Source: Kuschelorhynchus macadamiae
Lineage: Eukaryota; Arthropoda; Insecta; Coleoptera; Curculionidae
Length of the DNA stretch: 64,000 nt
Assembly: GCA_030620095.1 (NCBI GenBank)
Contig: JAUTXW010002403.1
Coordinates: forward strand, 310,001-374,000
Reading direction: 5' to 3'
Positions 31,227-41,305 of the stretch are shown here, piece by piece (the stretch's first letter is position 1; every line of letters begins with the position of its first letter). The notes under the pieces are model-generated. The model did not search any database. It had not been told where the DNA came from and was given only the letters and a program-made list of their open reading frames with translations. The position numbers and the translations under genes were made by a program.

Positions 31227-32890
31227 AAGGGTGCTGATAAAGTCTGGAATGATCGATTTTATAGGAAAACGAAATTGTTTTGCGGAAAACGCCTGGACTC
31301 TTCAATTTTATTTTATGGTTTTGTGCTTACTCAATAATGTACGGTATGCGCCAAAAACACTTGACAGCTCAACTTCACTTTTTTAAATGGAACACCTCAA
31401 TTTTTCTTCAATATTTAGATTTCTCTTAAAATTCTAGACATGTTTCGTATAACATTCCATATGGCTAAAGTCAACAGATTTTGAAATACAGAGCACCAAA
31501 AAAAATTTCGTTAAAATGTTTAAAGTTACCCTAATACCACTTTACTTCCTGTTGACTAAAATATCAACATTTAATATCTCCTGTAAAGCTGTCACATTCA
31601 GCGATAATAATGTTTAACAGAAGCTGAGAGAATCGGGATTTTAATAATAGTTGGAAGAATACATTAAGTTTGTGCGTATTTCAACAATAAGTATTCAAAT
31701 GGAAAAGCCACAAATCAGGCAACTGTTTCAAAAGTAGTTAAAAAGTTCAAAGTTGGTAACGTTAAGGAAAACCTAGAAGTGGACGCCCTAAATTTTCCGA
31801 GAATATCATATTTGACGGTCTGTTTTCATTGGAAGAAAGGCTTCATTCCAGTACAAGAAGCATTTGTCAAAATTTTGGAAATATCCATAATTTAATCGTA
31901 ACTAAATTCTTGAGAAAAGAAAAATGGCTTACATATAAAGGTCAAGAAGTGCAGGAACTTACTGAGGACGACCCGCCACTTGGCTAATGAACATGTTTGC
32001 TAAGAACATAATTTTTTCGGACGAGGCGACTTTCTGCCTTTATGGCATGGTAAATTGCCAGAATTATCGGTGCTGCTCGAACGAGAATCCGCATTGCTTT
32101 CGAGAATATCATACCCAGCGGCCGGAGAAAGTTAATGTATGGGCAAGAGTAATTCGGAATGTTGTTTTAGGTCCCTATTTTTTTTTTTTTTTGAAGAAAA
32201 TTTGATAGGCCATAAGTATGTACAGTTCCTCGAAGAGGACCTTACTCCGACGTTGGATTGTTTTATATTCCGATCGGAACACTCCTGTTTTACCTAAACA
32301 AGTATCCTCAAAAGTGGATGGAGCACCAGCTCACTATTCGGCAGACGTTCGTAGTTGCGATATTTCGTCATCGATGGATAGGTCGACGGGGTCAAATAGA
32401 ATGGCTTGCGAGATCTCCTTAGACTTTTTGTGTGTGGCTACATTAAAGAAAGGGTTTATGAAAATAAACCACAAAATCGTTTGATGTTATTGTTATGTTA
32501 TGTTATGTTAATATTGTTTTAATTAATGGCATAACTTCTTTCTTGTATTTGAATTTTTTTGATCGATATTTTTGCTTGATCTAAGTATGCGACATGCAGA
32601 ACAAACTTTAAGATTAAAACTAATTTTTTTTTGGTGCCCTGTATTTCAAAATCTGTTTAGTTTAGCCATATGGTATGTTATAGAATTTTGAGAGGAATCT
32701 GAATATTGAAGAAAAAGTGTGTACCGTTTAAGAATGTGAAGTTGTCTAGCATTTTTGGCGCACGCCGTATATTATTGAGAAATCCCAAAAAGTGTAAAAA
32801 AATATAACATTGTCGAATCCGAGCATTTTCCGCAAAGGGTTCTCGTTTTCCAGAAACATCGATTATTCCTGACTTTATCAGCACCCTGTA
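31227..32890 (+). mobile_element. Mariner-like element with ~275 bp inverted ends
   Basis: The left arm starts 'agggtgctgataaagtc' (31228) and the right arm ends 'gactttatcagcaccctgta' (32871-32890). The arms also share 'ttgcggaaaa', 'ccatatggcta', 'agattttgaaatacag' and 'gagcaccaaaaaaaa'. The + strand transposase lies between. A TTA flanks both ends and may be part of the target duplication. Confidence 0.8.
31640..32490 (+). pseudogene. Mariner-like transposase, decayed
   Basis: The + strand gives NQATVSKVVKKFKVGN and RSGRPKFSENI (HTH and linker), SLEERLHSSTRSICQNFGNI, then FAKNIIFSDEATFCLYGMV (first Asp), RPEKVNVWARVIRNVVLGPY, a frameshifted PAHYSADVR (second Asp box) and LDFFLCG..KERVYENKPQN (third Asp region). 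A poly-T run at 32178-32191 and other indels break the frame. Confidence 0.75.
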
Positions 32891-34192
32891 TTACGTTCAT
32901 CATTAGAGACTTCCTGTGTAATCTCAAGTGAGAATAAATTTCCCACTCCAGATCATCTTGTAAAGTACTCAACTTACCATAGGAATTTTTCTAACTGTAT
33001 AAACATCTTTAAAATAGTATTCTTTAGCAAAAAGGTTGTATCCATTGTAAAATACCGATAGAATAAGAATGACTATGCAATAATTCCTACTATAAATAAT
33101 GCGATTTCTTTATATTGTATCTGAAAAAGCTAAGATCTTTAAATTACCTTTGGTATTTTTAGTAATTTTGGGTAGTATTATATTTTTTTATTTCTTAAAA
33201 CCTTGTTTTTACGACCTAATTGTAAACCGAATGACCTTATTTTCATTTTAAAATTTGCAAATTTGCAAATTTGTTTTCCATCAATAGAATTTTGTTTCCT
33301 AAATTTTTAAAAAATGATGTAGAGAGCTTTTCCTCATAATTCGCCACCCCAAATATTGATTTAATTTTAAGAGATAGAAAAAAAAAATGTTTAATATAAA
33401 AGTTGTAGGACTTTTTATGTAGTTTGTAGAAAATTATTAATGTGTATAGGGTATCTCAAAAATGTGTGGCAGACCTAAAACCCATTTTTTCTTGATGGAA
33501 TACCTATGTATCGTATGTGTCCGTCAAATTGATTCAGTCTTGCTGATTATTATAAATATACCAGGTCTAATATGTTTGTCTTTAAAGAGAGAGATTGAGA
33601 GAAAGAGATTTCACAAAAACCCTATCATAAGGGACAGTACGTTTTAGATACATGGACATCGTTCTACTTAGCTTATTCGCCATGTACATTTTATGACATT
33701 TAAATATTTAGAAACTTAGAAAATACACAGCATTAGAAGAACATTCTCAAAGTACGGGAACGAATTCATGAAATTTAAGAACACAAACAAAATACAAACA
33801 GGTAAAAAATGCCCGTGTTCCACCAAATAGACCGATAATCTTTAGTTAGTATTTTATTTCCGGAAATAAACACGTTCACCAAACAACAGCAACAGCCAGA
33901 AAATCTACGTGCATCTGAACACAGAATTGCATTCGGGGCTCGGGTTTGAATCTCGCGCAACATATTTCACCCGTACAATTTCTATGACTGTGAACTTTAT
34001 GATTGACACAAAATATATCCATGTCACATTACTGATACTTCAGGCGACAAAACTATGGAAATTGCGTCGGCCAAATATTTTAAATAAATCACCCCTGGCT
34101 GAGATTTGTTACAGTTTTTGACCATTAGAATACCGGATAAATCAAAATTCTTGTTCACTTTAGAAATATTTATAATCAACAGCAAAAGTTAT
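32891..34192. other. No gene seen
   Basis: AT-rich. Triple 'gcaaatttgcaaatttg' near 33255. At 33930-33955 'gggctcgggtttgaatctcg' looks like a lone B-box, but no A-box precedes it at the right distance. Confidence 0.35.
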
Positions 34193-34266
34193 GGTACGAG
34201 CGGGAATCGAACCCGCACCTCTGGATCACTAGTCCATTACCCTAAACAATTGCGCTATCATACAAC
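34193..34266 (-). tRNA. tRNA-like sequence (Thr-AGT-like), probably a pseudogene or SINE head
   Basis: On the - strand there is an A-box (TAGCGCAATTG) and a perfect B-box (GGTTCGATTCC) at tRNA spacing. The T-arm GCGGG-TTCGATT-CCCGC is perfect. A short TGGA/TCCA stem holds the loop CTAGTGA, giving anticodon AGT. The acceptor halves GTTGTAT and TCGTACC pair poorly, so a functional tRNA is unlikely. A tRNA-derived SINE head or tRNA pseudogene fits better. Confidence 0.5.
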
Positions 34267-34761
34267 TGATAAGCAATTCGTTAGATGTACATATTCAAAT
34301 CCAACAGTATCATAACCATTGTTGAACGCCGCGCCACACAGTGCTTCGAGTAGTAGAGATTATTGGACAAAAATAATACCACTTACCTCTGGCGGTCATA
34401 ATACAATTTCTGACAAAATTGTTATTTTTTTACTTAGGCGAAAACATGTTGCACATAATTTTCTAAGTTAATCACATACAGGGTGTCCAGAAAAACTTAC
34501 AACTAAGATTTGTAACATTGACATAGAGGGTCAAAAAGAAAAATGTGCGTTTATAAGCCATTGTAACTTGTTTTTATTATAAAACACAAAATTAAAATTT
34601 AACAAACACTATTTAAACTACACTAACACTTAATTATTAAAATTTTTAAACATAAAATAAATAACGAAACGTTAAACTCAGAGCTAATTATTAGTCCGAA
34701 TCGCTTTCATTGCTTAATATTTCAGAAACATTGAATTCCAAATTTAAATCTTCTGAAACAA

Positions 34762-36222
34762 CTAAATCATTTTTTTTAGATATTTATTAATTTCATTGTT
34801 ATATTTGCTAGTTTTCTGTTTCATAACTTTTCGGTTTATTGATAGTAAGGGCTCTGATGTCAGCAATAATATGTTCATCAAATCTTTGTTACAATTAGTT
34901 CGTGATGATTTGCGGGTGTGAGATAATCGGTTTTTCCTAACTTCCTTGTGCCTTGCTTCTAAGGCGTCTTCTGACAGTTGTCCAATAGGTAAGTCGAAAG
35001 CACTTATTATCTCACACCCATGAATCAAGACTTTGTGGACAGTTGCAGGCATATAATACCAACTGTAAGAATTTATATACAAATTACGAGTTTCCTGTAA
35101 CAAACTCCGAAACTTTTCTAATTCAACATGGTACCCGCTAGCCAATATCCTAAGTATCAACGAAAACTTAACAATAAGTTCCTTGTCGATACTTGTTATC
35201 TCCGAGCTGAGATCGGGATTAAAAAAAAAACGCCTTGCGGTGTTTCCATCATTTGTGGAGCCATATCCCGGTTTTGGCTTATTCACAATCAGTCCCATCT
35301 TCGATTTAAATTCTGACTGGATACGTTTTTTATTATTTTCTACTATTTTTTTATTTTCATTTCCTTCAACCCGCCATACTTTTATTGGGAGTCTATACGC
35401 AATATGCAAAAGGCACTCAAAAAAACGTATCCAGCAGTGAAGTGTGGATAAGCCAAAACGAAAGTTTTCCCTATTTACAGACCGATTGACAACGTTTTCG
35501 TGGTTCATTTGCTTTGGGGTGGCTCCACAAATGATGCACTTGGATGCTGAGTTGGTGCCGGAAAGAATATTAGTTACACTACCGTCCATCATAGTGAAAA
35601 TTAATTCGAAAGTTATATTATAAGTTTGATTGTGCATATTTATTGTCGATACTTTCAGCAAATTGATATTTTTTATCATTTTTTGCTCTTCCAATCGCAC
35701 TAACTCAGCATTTTCCTTAGCAAAAATAAACTTTATTGGTCGACAAAACAAGGTCCAGGAACTTGTGATATTTACCCATACATCCTCATTTGTGCAAGTA
35801 TTAATCAATTTTAATGGCACTAGTGCAATTAGAAAGATATATTCATCCGTATGTTGGTCATTACTGAACTTCTGCTTATATGTGCTATGCCCACTACTGC
35901 CATCAAAGCCCCACTTACAAATTAATTTTAAACTCGGTACGCTTGAAACATTTAGAATACTTTCTGCGGTTTTATCTAGGAGATCTTGTAAATTTACTTC
36001 AGAACTGACTTCATCAGTATTAATTTGAGACGGCAAAAGTGCTTTTTTTGCAATGTTTAAAGCGTACAAACTTGGAAAGCAATCCTTGTGCAAAGCATTA
36101 ACTACTGACCTTAAAGCTAAGTATTTTCTTTCGGATAAGTCTAGGTCCAAGCACAGGGCTAAAGCCTGATGTGGTGTCAAAACCTTATCTAAGGAATCTT
36201 GATTATTAGAGCTACCAGCCAA
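34762..36222 (-). CDS. RAG1/Transib-like transposase, catalytic core ORF (486 codons)
   Basis: I assign this to the RAG1/Transib family. Seen in the ORF: D107 (CKWGFDGSSGHSTYKQ), D213 (IFTMMDGSVTN), C229 and C232 (CIICGATP), H396 and H401 (TVHKVLIHG), E418 (LPIGQLSEDALEARHKE). In RAG1 the catalytic residues are D600, D708 and E962 and the zinc ligands C727, C730, H937 and H942. Order and spacing agree: D-D 106 versus 108, D-C 16 versus 19, H-H 5 versus 5, H-E 17 versus 20. GLSTLHCWIRFFE and KPGYGSTNDGNTARRFF are further family-type blocks. The frame opens with TTG, not ATG, because it is the continuation of an upstream frame. No RAG2-like kelch ORF is nearby. The transposase acts in the nucleus by cut and paste; I infer this from the family. 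Confidence 0.75.
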   Translation of the reverse strand: MAGSSNNQDSLDKVLTPHQALALCLDLDLSERKYLALRSVVNALHKDCFPSLYALNIAKKALLPSQINTDEVSSEVNLQDLLDKTAESILNVSSVPSLKLICKWGFDGSSGHSTYKQKFSNDQHTDEYIFLIALVPLKLINTCTNEDVWVNITSSWTLFCRPIKFIFAKENAELVRLEEQKMIKNINLLKVSTINMHNQTYNITFELIFTMMDGSVTNILSGTNSASKCIICGATPKQMNHENVVNRSVNRENFRFGLSTLHCWIRFFECLLHIAYRLPIKVWRVEGNENKKIVENNKKRIQSEFKSKMGLIVNKPKPGYGSTNDGNTARRFFFNPDLSSEITSIDKELIVKFSLILRILASGYHVELEKFRSLLQETRNLYINSYSWYYMPATVHKVLIHGCEIISAFDLPIGQLSEDALEARHKEVRKNRLSHTRKSSRTNCNKDLMNILLLTSEPLLSINRKVMKQKTSKYNNEINKYLKKMI

Positions 36223-36474
36223 ATTAGCACAAAGTTAAGCTCAGCTTGAGATCTGCTTTGTATTAAATCTAAGACGCGTCTTTTTTTTGTTTTTGTAGAA
36301 GCTTCCTCAAAAGGGATGGTGGGTCTTCCTCGAGATTGACTTGATCGTGGTTGCAACGCCAACGGTTGTAATGGTTGCACTTGAGGTCTTTTAAAAGCCA
36401 CAAAATCTTTTGATGTGGCTACCGGTTTGCTTAGCCAACTTTTGTTGCGCTTTATAAATCTTTCTCGAGTTCAA
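36189..36474 (-). pseudogene. RAG1/Transib-like transposase, N-terminal segment in a shifted frame
   Basis: This - strand frame encodes RERFIKRNKSWLSKPVATS, then MAFKRPQVQPLQPLALQPRS, SRGRPTIPFEEASTKTKKRR and SRSQAELNFV. It overlaps the core ORF by a few bases and continues it after a one-base shift near 36215-36225, where the core frame reads ANLAGSSNNQDSLD. The basic, proline-rich linker sits N-terminal to the core, as expected. The single-base shift means this copy cannot make the full protein without correction, unless it is an assembly error. Confidence 0.65.
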
Positions 36475-36940
36475 TTTCCTGCCACAGTTTAGTCATTTTC
36501 ATGCAAAAAATTCTACCCATCTTTGAAATTCGTGCGGATAATTTTTCCGAACAATCTCTTAAATCAAGTATTTCACATATTTTGTTAAATGTGTTTTGCT
36601 GGCGATGACTATGTGAACTAGTTATCCAAACATCTACCAGATCAGCGTTTTTGATATAAATACACTCTGAAATAAAATATCTGAAATTACCTGTGGTGGC
36701 ATAGGGGCAGAATATCGATACAAAATCTGAAACCTTATATTTTCTCCTTTAACTAAAACAGTATCAGAAAGAGATATTTAGAGATATTTTGTAAACCTTT
36801 ACCAAAGTTTTCAAATATAATTGTGTTAACAACTAATCTGTTATTGCTAATTGAAATATCAGGTAAAATCGTACATTTGGACTCAACAATTAAATATATA
36901 GTTAAAATTTAATAAACCTACCTGGAGCTTGACAATCCAT
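36475..36940 (-). pseudogene. RAG1/Transib-like gene, 5' exons with a small intron
   Basis: An ATG at 36940 opens MDCQAP plus one base (36922-36940), followed by a GTAGGT donor. An acceptor TTTTATTTCAG leads to an exon from 36666 whose two first bases complete a Glu codon, then CIYIKNADLVDVWITSSHSH, RQQNTFNKICEILDLRDCSE, KLSARISKMGRIFCMKMTKL. The frame then shifts near 36470 into the RERFIKRN frame. The phase match across a ~255 base intron is good evidence that these belong together. A second, weaker acceptor (CCACAG) lies upstream of the one chosen. Confidence 0.55.
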
Positions 36941-38119
36941 AGCGATTTTCTTTTTAGAGTGAACAGTTTCAACAATAACGTTAATGAAAACTCTTACAAA
37001 TTATTGTTAAACTGAGTGTAGATTTTTTGTTCTGGAATTTACATATATTGATGTTATAAAAATATAAATAATTATTACTTTGTTTTGTGATTATTGTCCA
37101 TTTTCCCATAAGTAAAACATTCTCGAATTTTCTCAAGAGTATTCATAACGTCAATAATGATTATAAATATTTCTAAAAAAATATTTTACAGTTTAAAAAC
37201 AAACTCATAAAATAGCTGGACACAACTACAGGTATATGTAATTTGCCTTGAAGAATTTCCGTGTATACGCGAAATTTCTCCTTGTATATGCCAAAACCAA
37301 TTTTATTCTGACTTGAAAAATTTTTATGACCGTGGACTTGAAGCGGCTTTGATTTTGACGATGTGCACATACTCTTACACGAGTGTAGATTTTTTGTTCT
37401 GGAATTTACAGAACATAAGTAAAACACACAAAGCCCTTTGGACACAACATTTTTAATGGATTTCCCAAAGAACCACACAAAGCCCTTTACATTTTTAAGA
37501 TCTAAAAGCACTCTGCTATTAACTAGAACTTGATGATTCAGTTTGATCTTAATTACGAGGCCTTTTTACTGATTTTTGAATGCAATTTTGGTGTCCATCT
37601 TCAGAGTTTCGAAGCCCTGTTGTACGGAAATAAAAATTTTCGTGATCTGCTTGCTGCTACACCAGCTTTTGAAAATTTCTGGCCTTTGTCTTCTTTATAA
37701 GCCATCTCTTAAAGCCTATACTATAACTTACTCCTAGCAAGAGCCGTCTTCATATAAACTGCTGGCCACTTGAAACAGTTCACCTGCATTTTTTGGTAAA
37801 ATTTAAGTTCGAATATTTTTTAAACGAGACGAGATACTGACGAGAGGTTTTAAGTTGTATCTTGCAAATTTTATTAAATATAACCAATGTTATGCGTAAA
37901 ACTTAGCTAAGCTAAAAAGTTATTTATACAGGGGGTTAAACAAGACTGCAAATTTTTCAGTTTTTTATTTGTTCCGAAAATCTACAAAAACAATTTTTTA
38001 GTTCTGATTGTTAGATTAGCGTAATCCTTGGTGAAATTGTAAAAAACGATTTTAAACTTTTTTCAAAATTTATAATATTTAATTTAAGTCATAATTTTTT
38101 TTATTATGCAGAACATATA
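36941..38119. other. No gene seen; local direct repeat
   Basis: 'gagtgtagattttttgttct' occurs at about 37015 and again at 37381, and 'acaaagccctt' occurs twice near 37430 and 37478. Otherwise unassigned. Confidence 0.4.
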
Positions 38120-39738
38120 CAGAGTGTGAAAAAAATGTAGCAAGGTTACTTAAAAACCTAGTAATCCTAAAGATCATGTAAGTGTTTTTCAACACCCTGT
38201 AGCATAAAAAAGAATTTAAATTTAAAAGTTTTTACTTAAGTTTTAAGTGGTAGTGAATATTTTCTCCACACTGTTTTTTAATTTTCTCTCTAACTAAATG
38301 ATTTTAACAAATACGGGTGTTGATTTTACAGCCAAATTTACCAACATCGGGTAACACAAGAGACATATAACAGGCTGCCACCTTTTTAGTTTTAAAAATA
38401 TCAACTTGAAATTTGAAATATCTCTATAACTCCATAACTCCATAAAAGAAAAATTTTCTATAAAAAAATAACAAGTTACTTCCGCTTTAACCGAAAGTAA
38501 CCCGTACTTTTTTATTTTAAATAAGACCCTGTATATTTAGCGGACTATCGTATTCAGCTTAAAATTAGATTTTTAACGATATATCACAAGTTAAGTTTGG
38601 TTTTCAAAATGGCTGCTGGACAGTAATTTTTTCAAAATTCAACATTGGCCTGTCATGACAAAAATGCGGTCACTTTTTACAAAATGCTTGTTTTAAGCGG
38701 TCCAAAATAAGCTTAATTTTATTTTTTTTAGAACACTTCGATTTAAAAATCCTTTGGGAAATAATATATTTTTTATTTGTTTCACTTTTTGTTTTACCGA
38801 AGGAGCAATTTACTGCAATTTTTTAATGACATTTTTTTACATTCATTTTCGTTGTAAAATTGTCTTATTAAAAATGTATCAAATGTCGAGCTTACCATTT
38901 AAGCTTTATTTTTAAAATTACTATACATTAGCCAGTTATTTAAAATAACGCCATCTTGAAAATAAAGGTTACTATTCGACACTTTCTCAAAAAGGCAATT
39001 TTACAGCGAAAATGACTGAAAAAAAATGTTCCATTAAAATATTGGACAAAAATGCTCTTTTGAGTTAAACGAGAAATGAAGAAAATTAAAAAATTCTTTT
39101 AGTACCCATGACGATTCTTCATTTAAAGGTTGCTCTAAAACATGGAGAAATAAGTTTATGTTAGACTGTTTAAAAGAAGTATTTTGTAAAAAGTGACTGC
39201 ATTTTTAACATGAAACGTCAAAGTTGCATTTTCAAAAAAAGACTGTCCAGCCGCCATTTTGAAAACAAAACTTACCTTGTGATATATCATTGATAAGCTA
39301 ATTTTAAGCTGAACACGATAATTAATAAAAATGTACGGGTTTCTGTTTAAAAAAAAAATATGGGTCACTTCCGGTAAAACCGGAAGATTTTAATTACTTT
39401 TTTATAGAAAACTTACCTTTTCTCGAGTTATAGAAAAGTCTTAAGTTTAGTTTTTTTGATATTTTTAAAACTAAAAAGGTGGCAGCCTGTTACATGTCTT
39501 TGTGTTACACGATGTGGGAACTTTGGCTGTAAAATCAACACCTGTATTTTTTAAAATAATAAAGTTAGAGAGAAAATTAAAAAACCGTTTGGAGAAAATA
39601 CTCGGTACTCCTTAAAATTTAAGTAAAAACTTTTAAATTTAAATTCTTTTTTATGCTACAGGTTGTTGAAATATACGTACATGATCTTTAGGATTGCTAG
39701 GTTTTTAACTAACCTTGCTACATTTTGTTCACACCCTG
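38120..39738. repeat. 1.6 kb near-perfect palindrome (fold-back element)
   Basis: The left arm (38120 to about 38870) is inverted at about 38990-39738, leaving a ~120 base loop. Shared blocks include 'agtgtgaa...atgtagcaag', 'acaggctgccacctttttag', 'tgttgattttacagcc', 'tcacttccggt'-type segments and 'cattttcgttgtaaaattg'. The ends are CAGAGTGTG and CACCCTG with TA on both sides, as in Tc1/mariner target sites. No transposase is encoded. Confidence 0.8.
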
Positions 39739-40605
39739 TATATTTTTTGGGTAGTGCAGACGGTGCATATTATAAAAAAAATATGACTTAAGAAAATTTT
39801 ACATCAAATGGCTAATAAAGTTACAGCTTATTATGTAGAAAGATTAAATTTTTTGACAAAAAAAAACAACTGCAACTAACCCCTCTTCACTGCGCGTGAA
39901 ATTCTTAACTTGCTGTTGAAGCATTTCTGTGTTTCAACGATTAGTAGGAGAATAGATAAGAGTTTTTTATCACACAATAGTTGCGTTTAAACCCTGACTG
40001 ACTGAGTTCCTGTAAGAACGTTGAAATATTTTATTTTTTTAGGAGTTTCTATTTTATTCGTTTGGTGGAAATGCAGCATTAATACTTGTTAGACCGACAA
40101 TTTCTCGTGGGATATTACATATTGGCACATTAAGAACCGTTTATACTTATGGTAGTGCCCTGATTCTACTGCATAATATTAGAGGATTACATTGCTTCTC
40201 ATGGTACTGTTTTTTATGTGTATACTCAGCAAGAAGAGGCCGATTGGAGGGACACAGAACATTCCATTTAAAAAATTTATGTTTGGTCTACAACAAATTT
40301 TTTAAACACCCTATATATATTATCAATAATTTTTAACAGACTACGCAAAAAATCCATATTCAAAAATAATAATTTTGTACAAACTACATAAAAACTTCCA
40401 CTTTTGTATTTAACATACTCCATACAGGGTCTCCAGAGATATTTAATGTCAAACCTACTTAAGGGATATAACAAAAATAACAAACAACCATCAGGGGGAT
40501 AAGAACAAGTGATAACGTAGGCATTTTTTTAATGGGACACCCTATATATTTTGCGTTGGTTTCAGAGGTATGTCTTTCTTGATTCCAAAAATATACCTAT
40601 ACAGG
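39739..40605. other. No gene assigned
   Basis: From 40043 a 95-codon frame follows a T-rich acceptor TTTTTTAG and reads EFLFYSFGGNAALILVRPTI before fading into repeat-like sequence. It has no family resemblance I can name, and AT-rich DNA of this size is expected to give a few such frames. Confidence 0.3.
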
Positions 40606-41305
40606 TTGTTTCGGGAGGAAAGGGAAATATTCTAAGTATCTGTTTGGAAGATCAAAGCAATTAAAAAGATTATATATAAGTCCGCAAACGCTTAGGAGAT
40701 TATAAAAAAAATCCGTTTTCTTTTATATTTCGGAAATGATTATTATTATATTAATATTATATCAAAGTGCATCTAAATATGTCAAATCAATCTAAGATCC
40801 ATGAATTGACTTTGACAATTCAACGCCAACTTATTGATAGCCATTTGAAATAATAAATTTAAGGATATGAATGTATTAAAGCAGTATTTAAATTATTACT
40901 CAAAAACGATGTATCAGACGAAAAAAAATAGAGATACCTTTTTACCTTAGAACAGATTGCCAATTAAGAAAAAGTTATTAATTCTAAAGAAAAGCAGTGG
41001 CGTCCAATTTTTTCCGTGAAAAATATCTCACCATATGTTATCACGCACGCCACTGGTGAAATTATTAGAAATAATTTTATTCCAAAAGATGTCCCTTTAC
41101 CTCATAAAAACGCATGTCAAATTTCAATTTGATATCTAAAATCGTTTTCGAAATATTTAATAAAAACGGATTTTTTAACTTTTCTTTTACACCCTGTATC
41201 TCGGAAACTAAGCATTTACGGACCTATAAATATATAATCTTTTTTTATTGTTTTGATCTCCCAAACATATCCTTAGAATATTTCCCTGTAGATTACCCAT
41301 GAAAA
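40606..41305. repeat. Inverted-repeat element, relative of the 20.3 kb element
   Basis: 'gggaaatattctaag', 'gatcaaa.caat' and 'gattatatat' at 40620-40680 are inverted at 41218-41290. 'gtccg.aaacgcttag' at 40680 pairs with 'cggaaactaagcatttacgg' at 41201, next to 'caccctgtat'. The core contains 'agtggcgtccaat' and 'cgcacgccactgg', a small internal inverted repeat also hinted at in the 20.3 kb copy. Confidence 0.6.

Noticed and set aside
33930..33960. Possible second tRNA-like gene from a B-box-like phrase
   Set aside because: No A-box or T-stem pairing at the right distance.
35128..36028. Several + strand open frames of 62-132 codons opposite the RAG1-like ORF
   Set aside because: They are antisense shadows of the 486-codon frame, with no protein-like motifs of their own.
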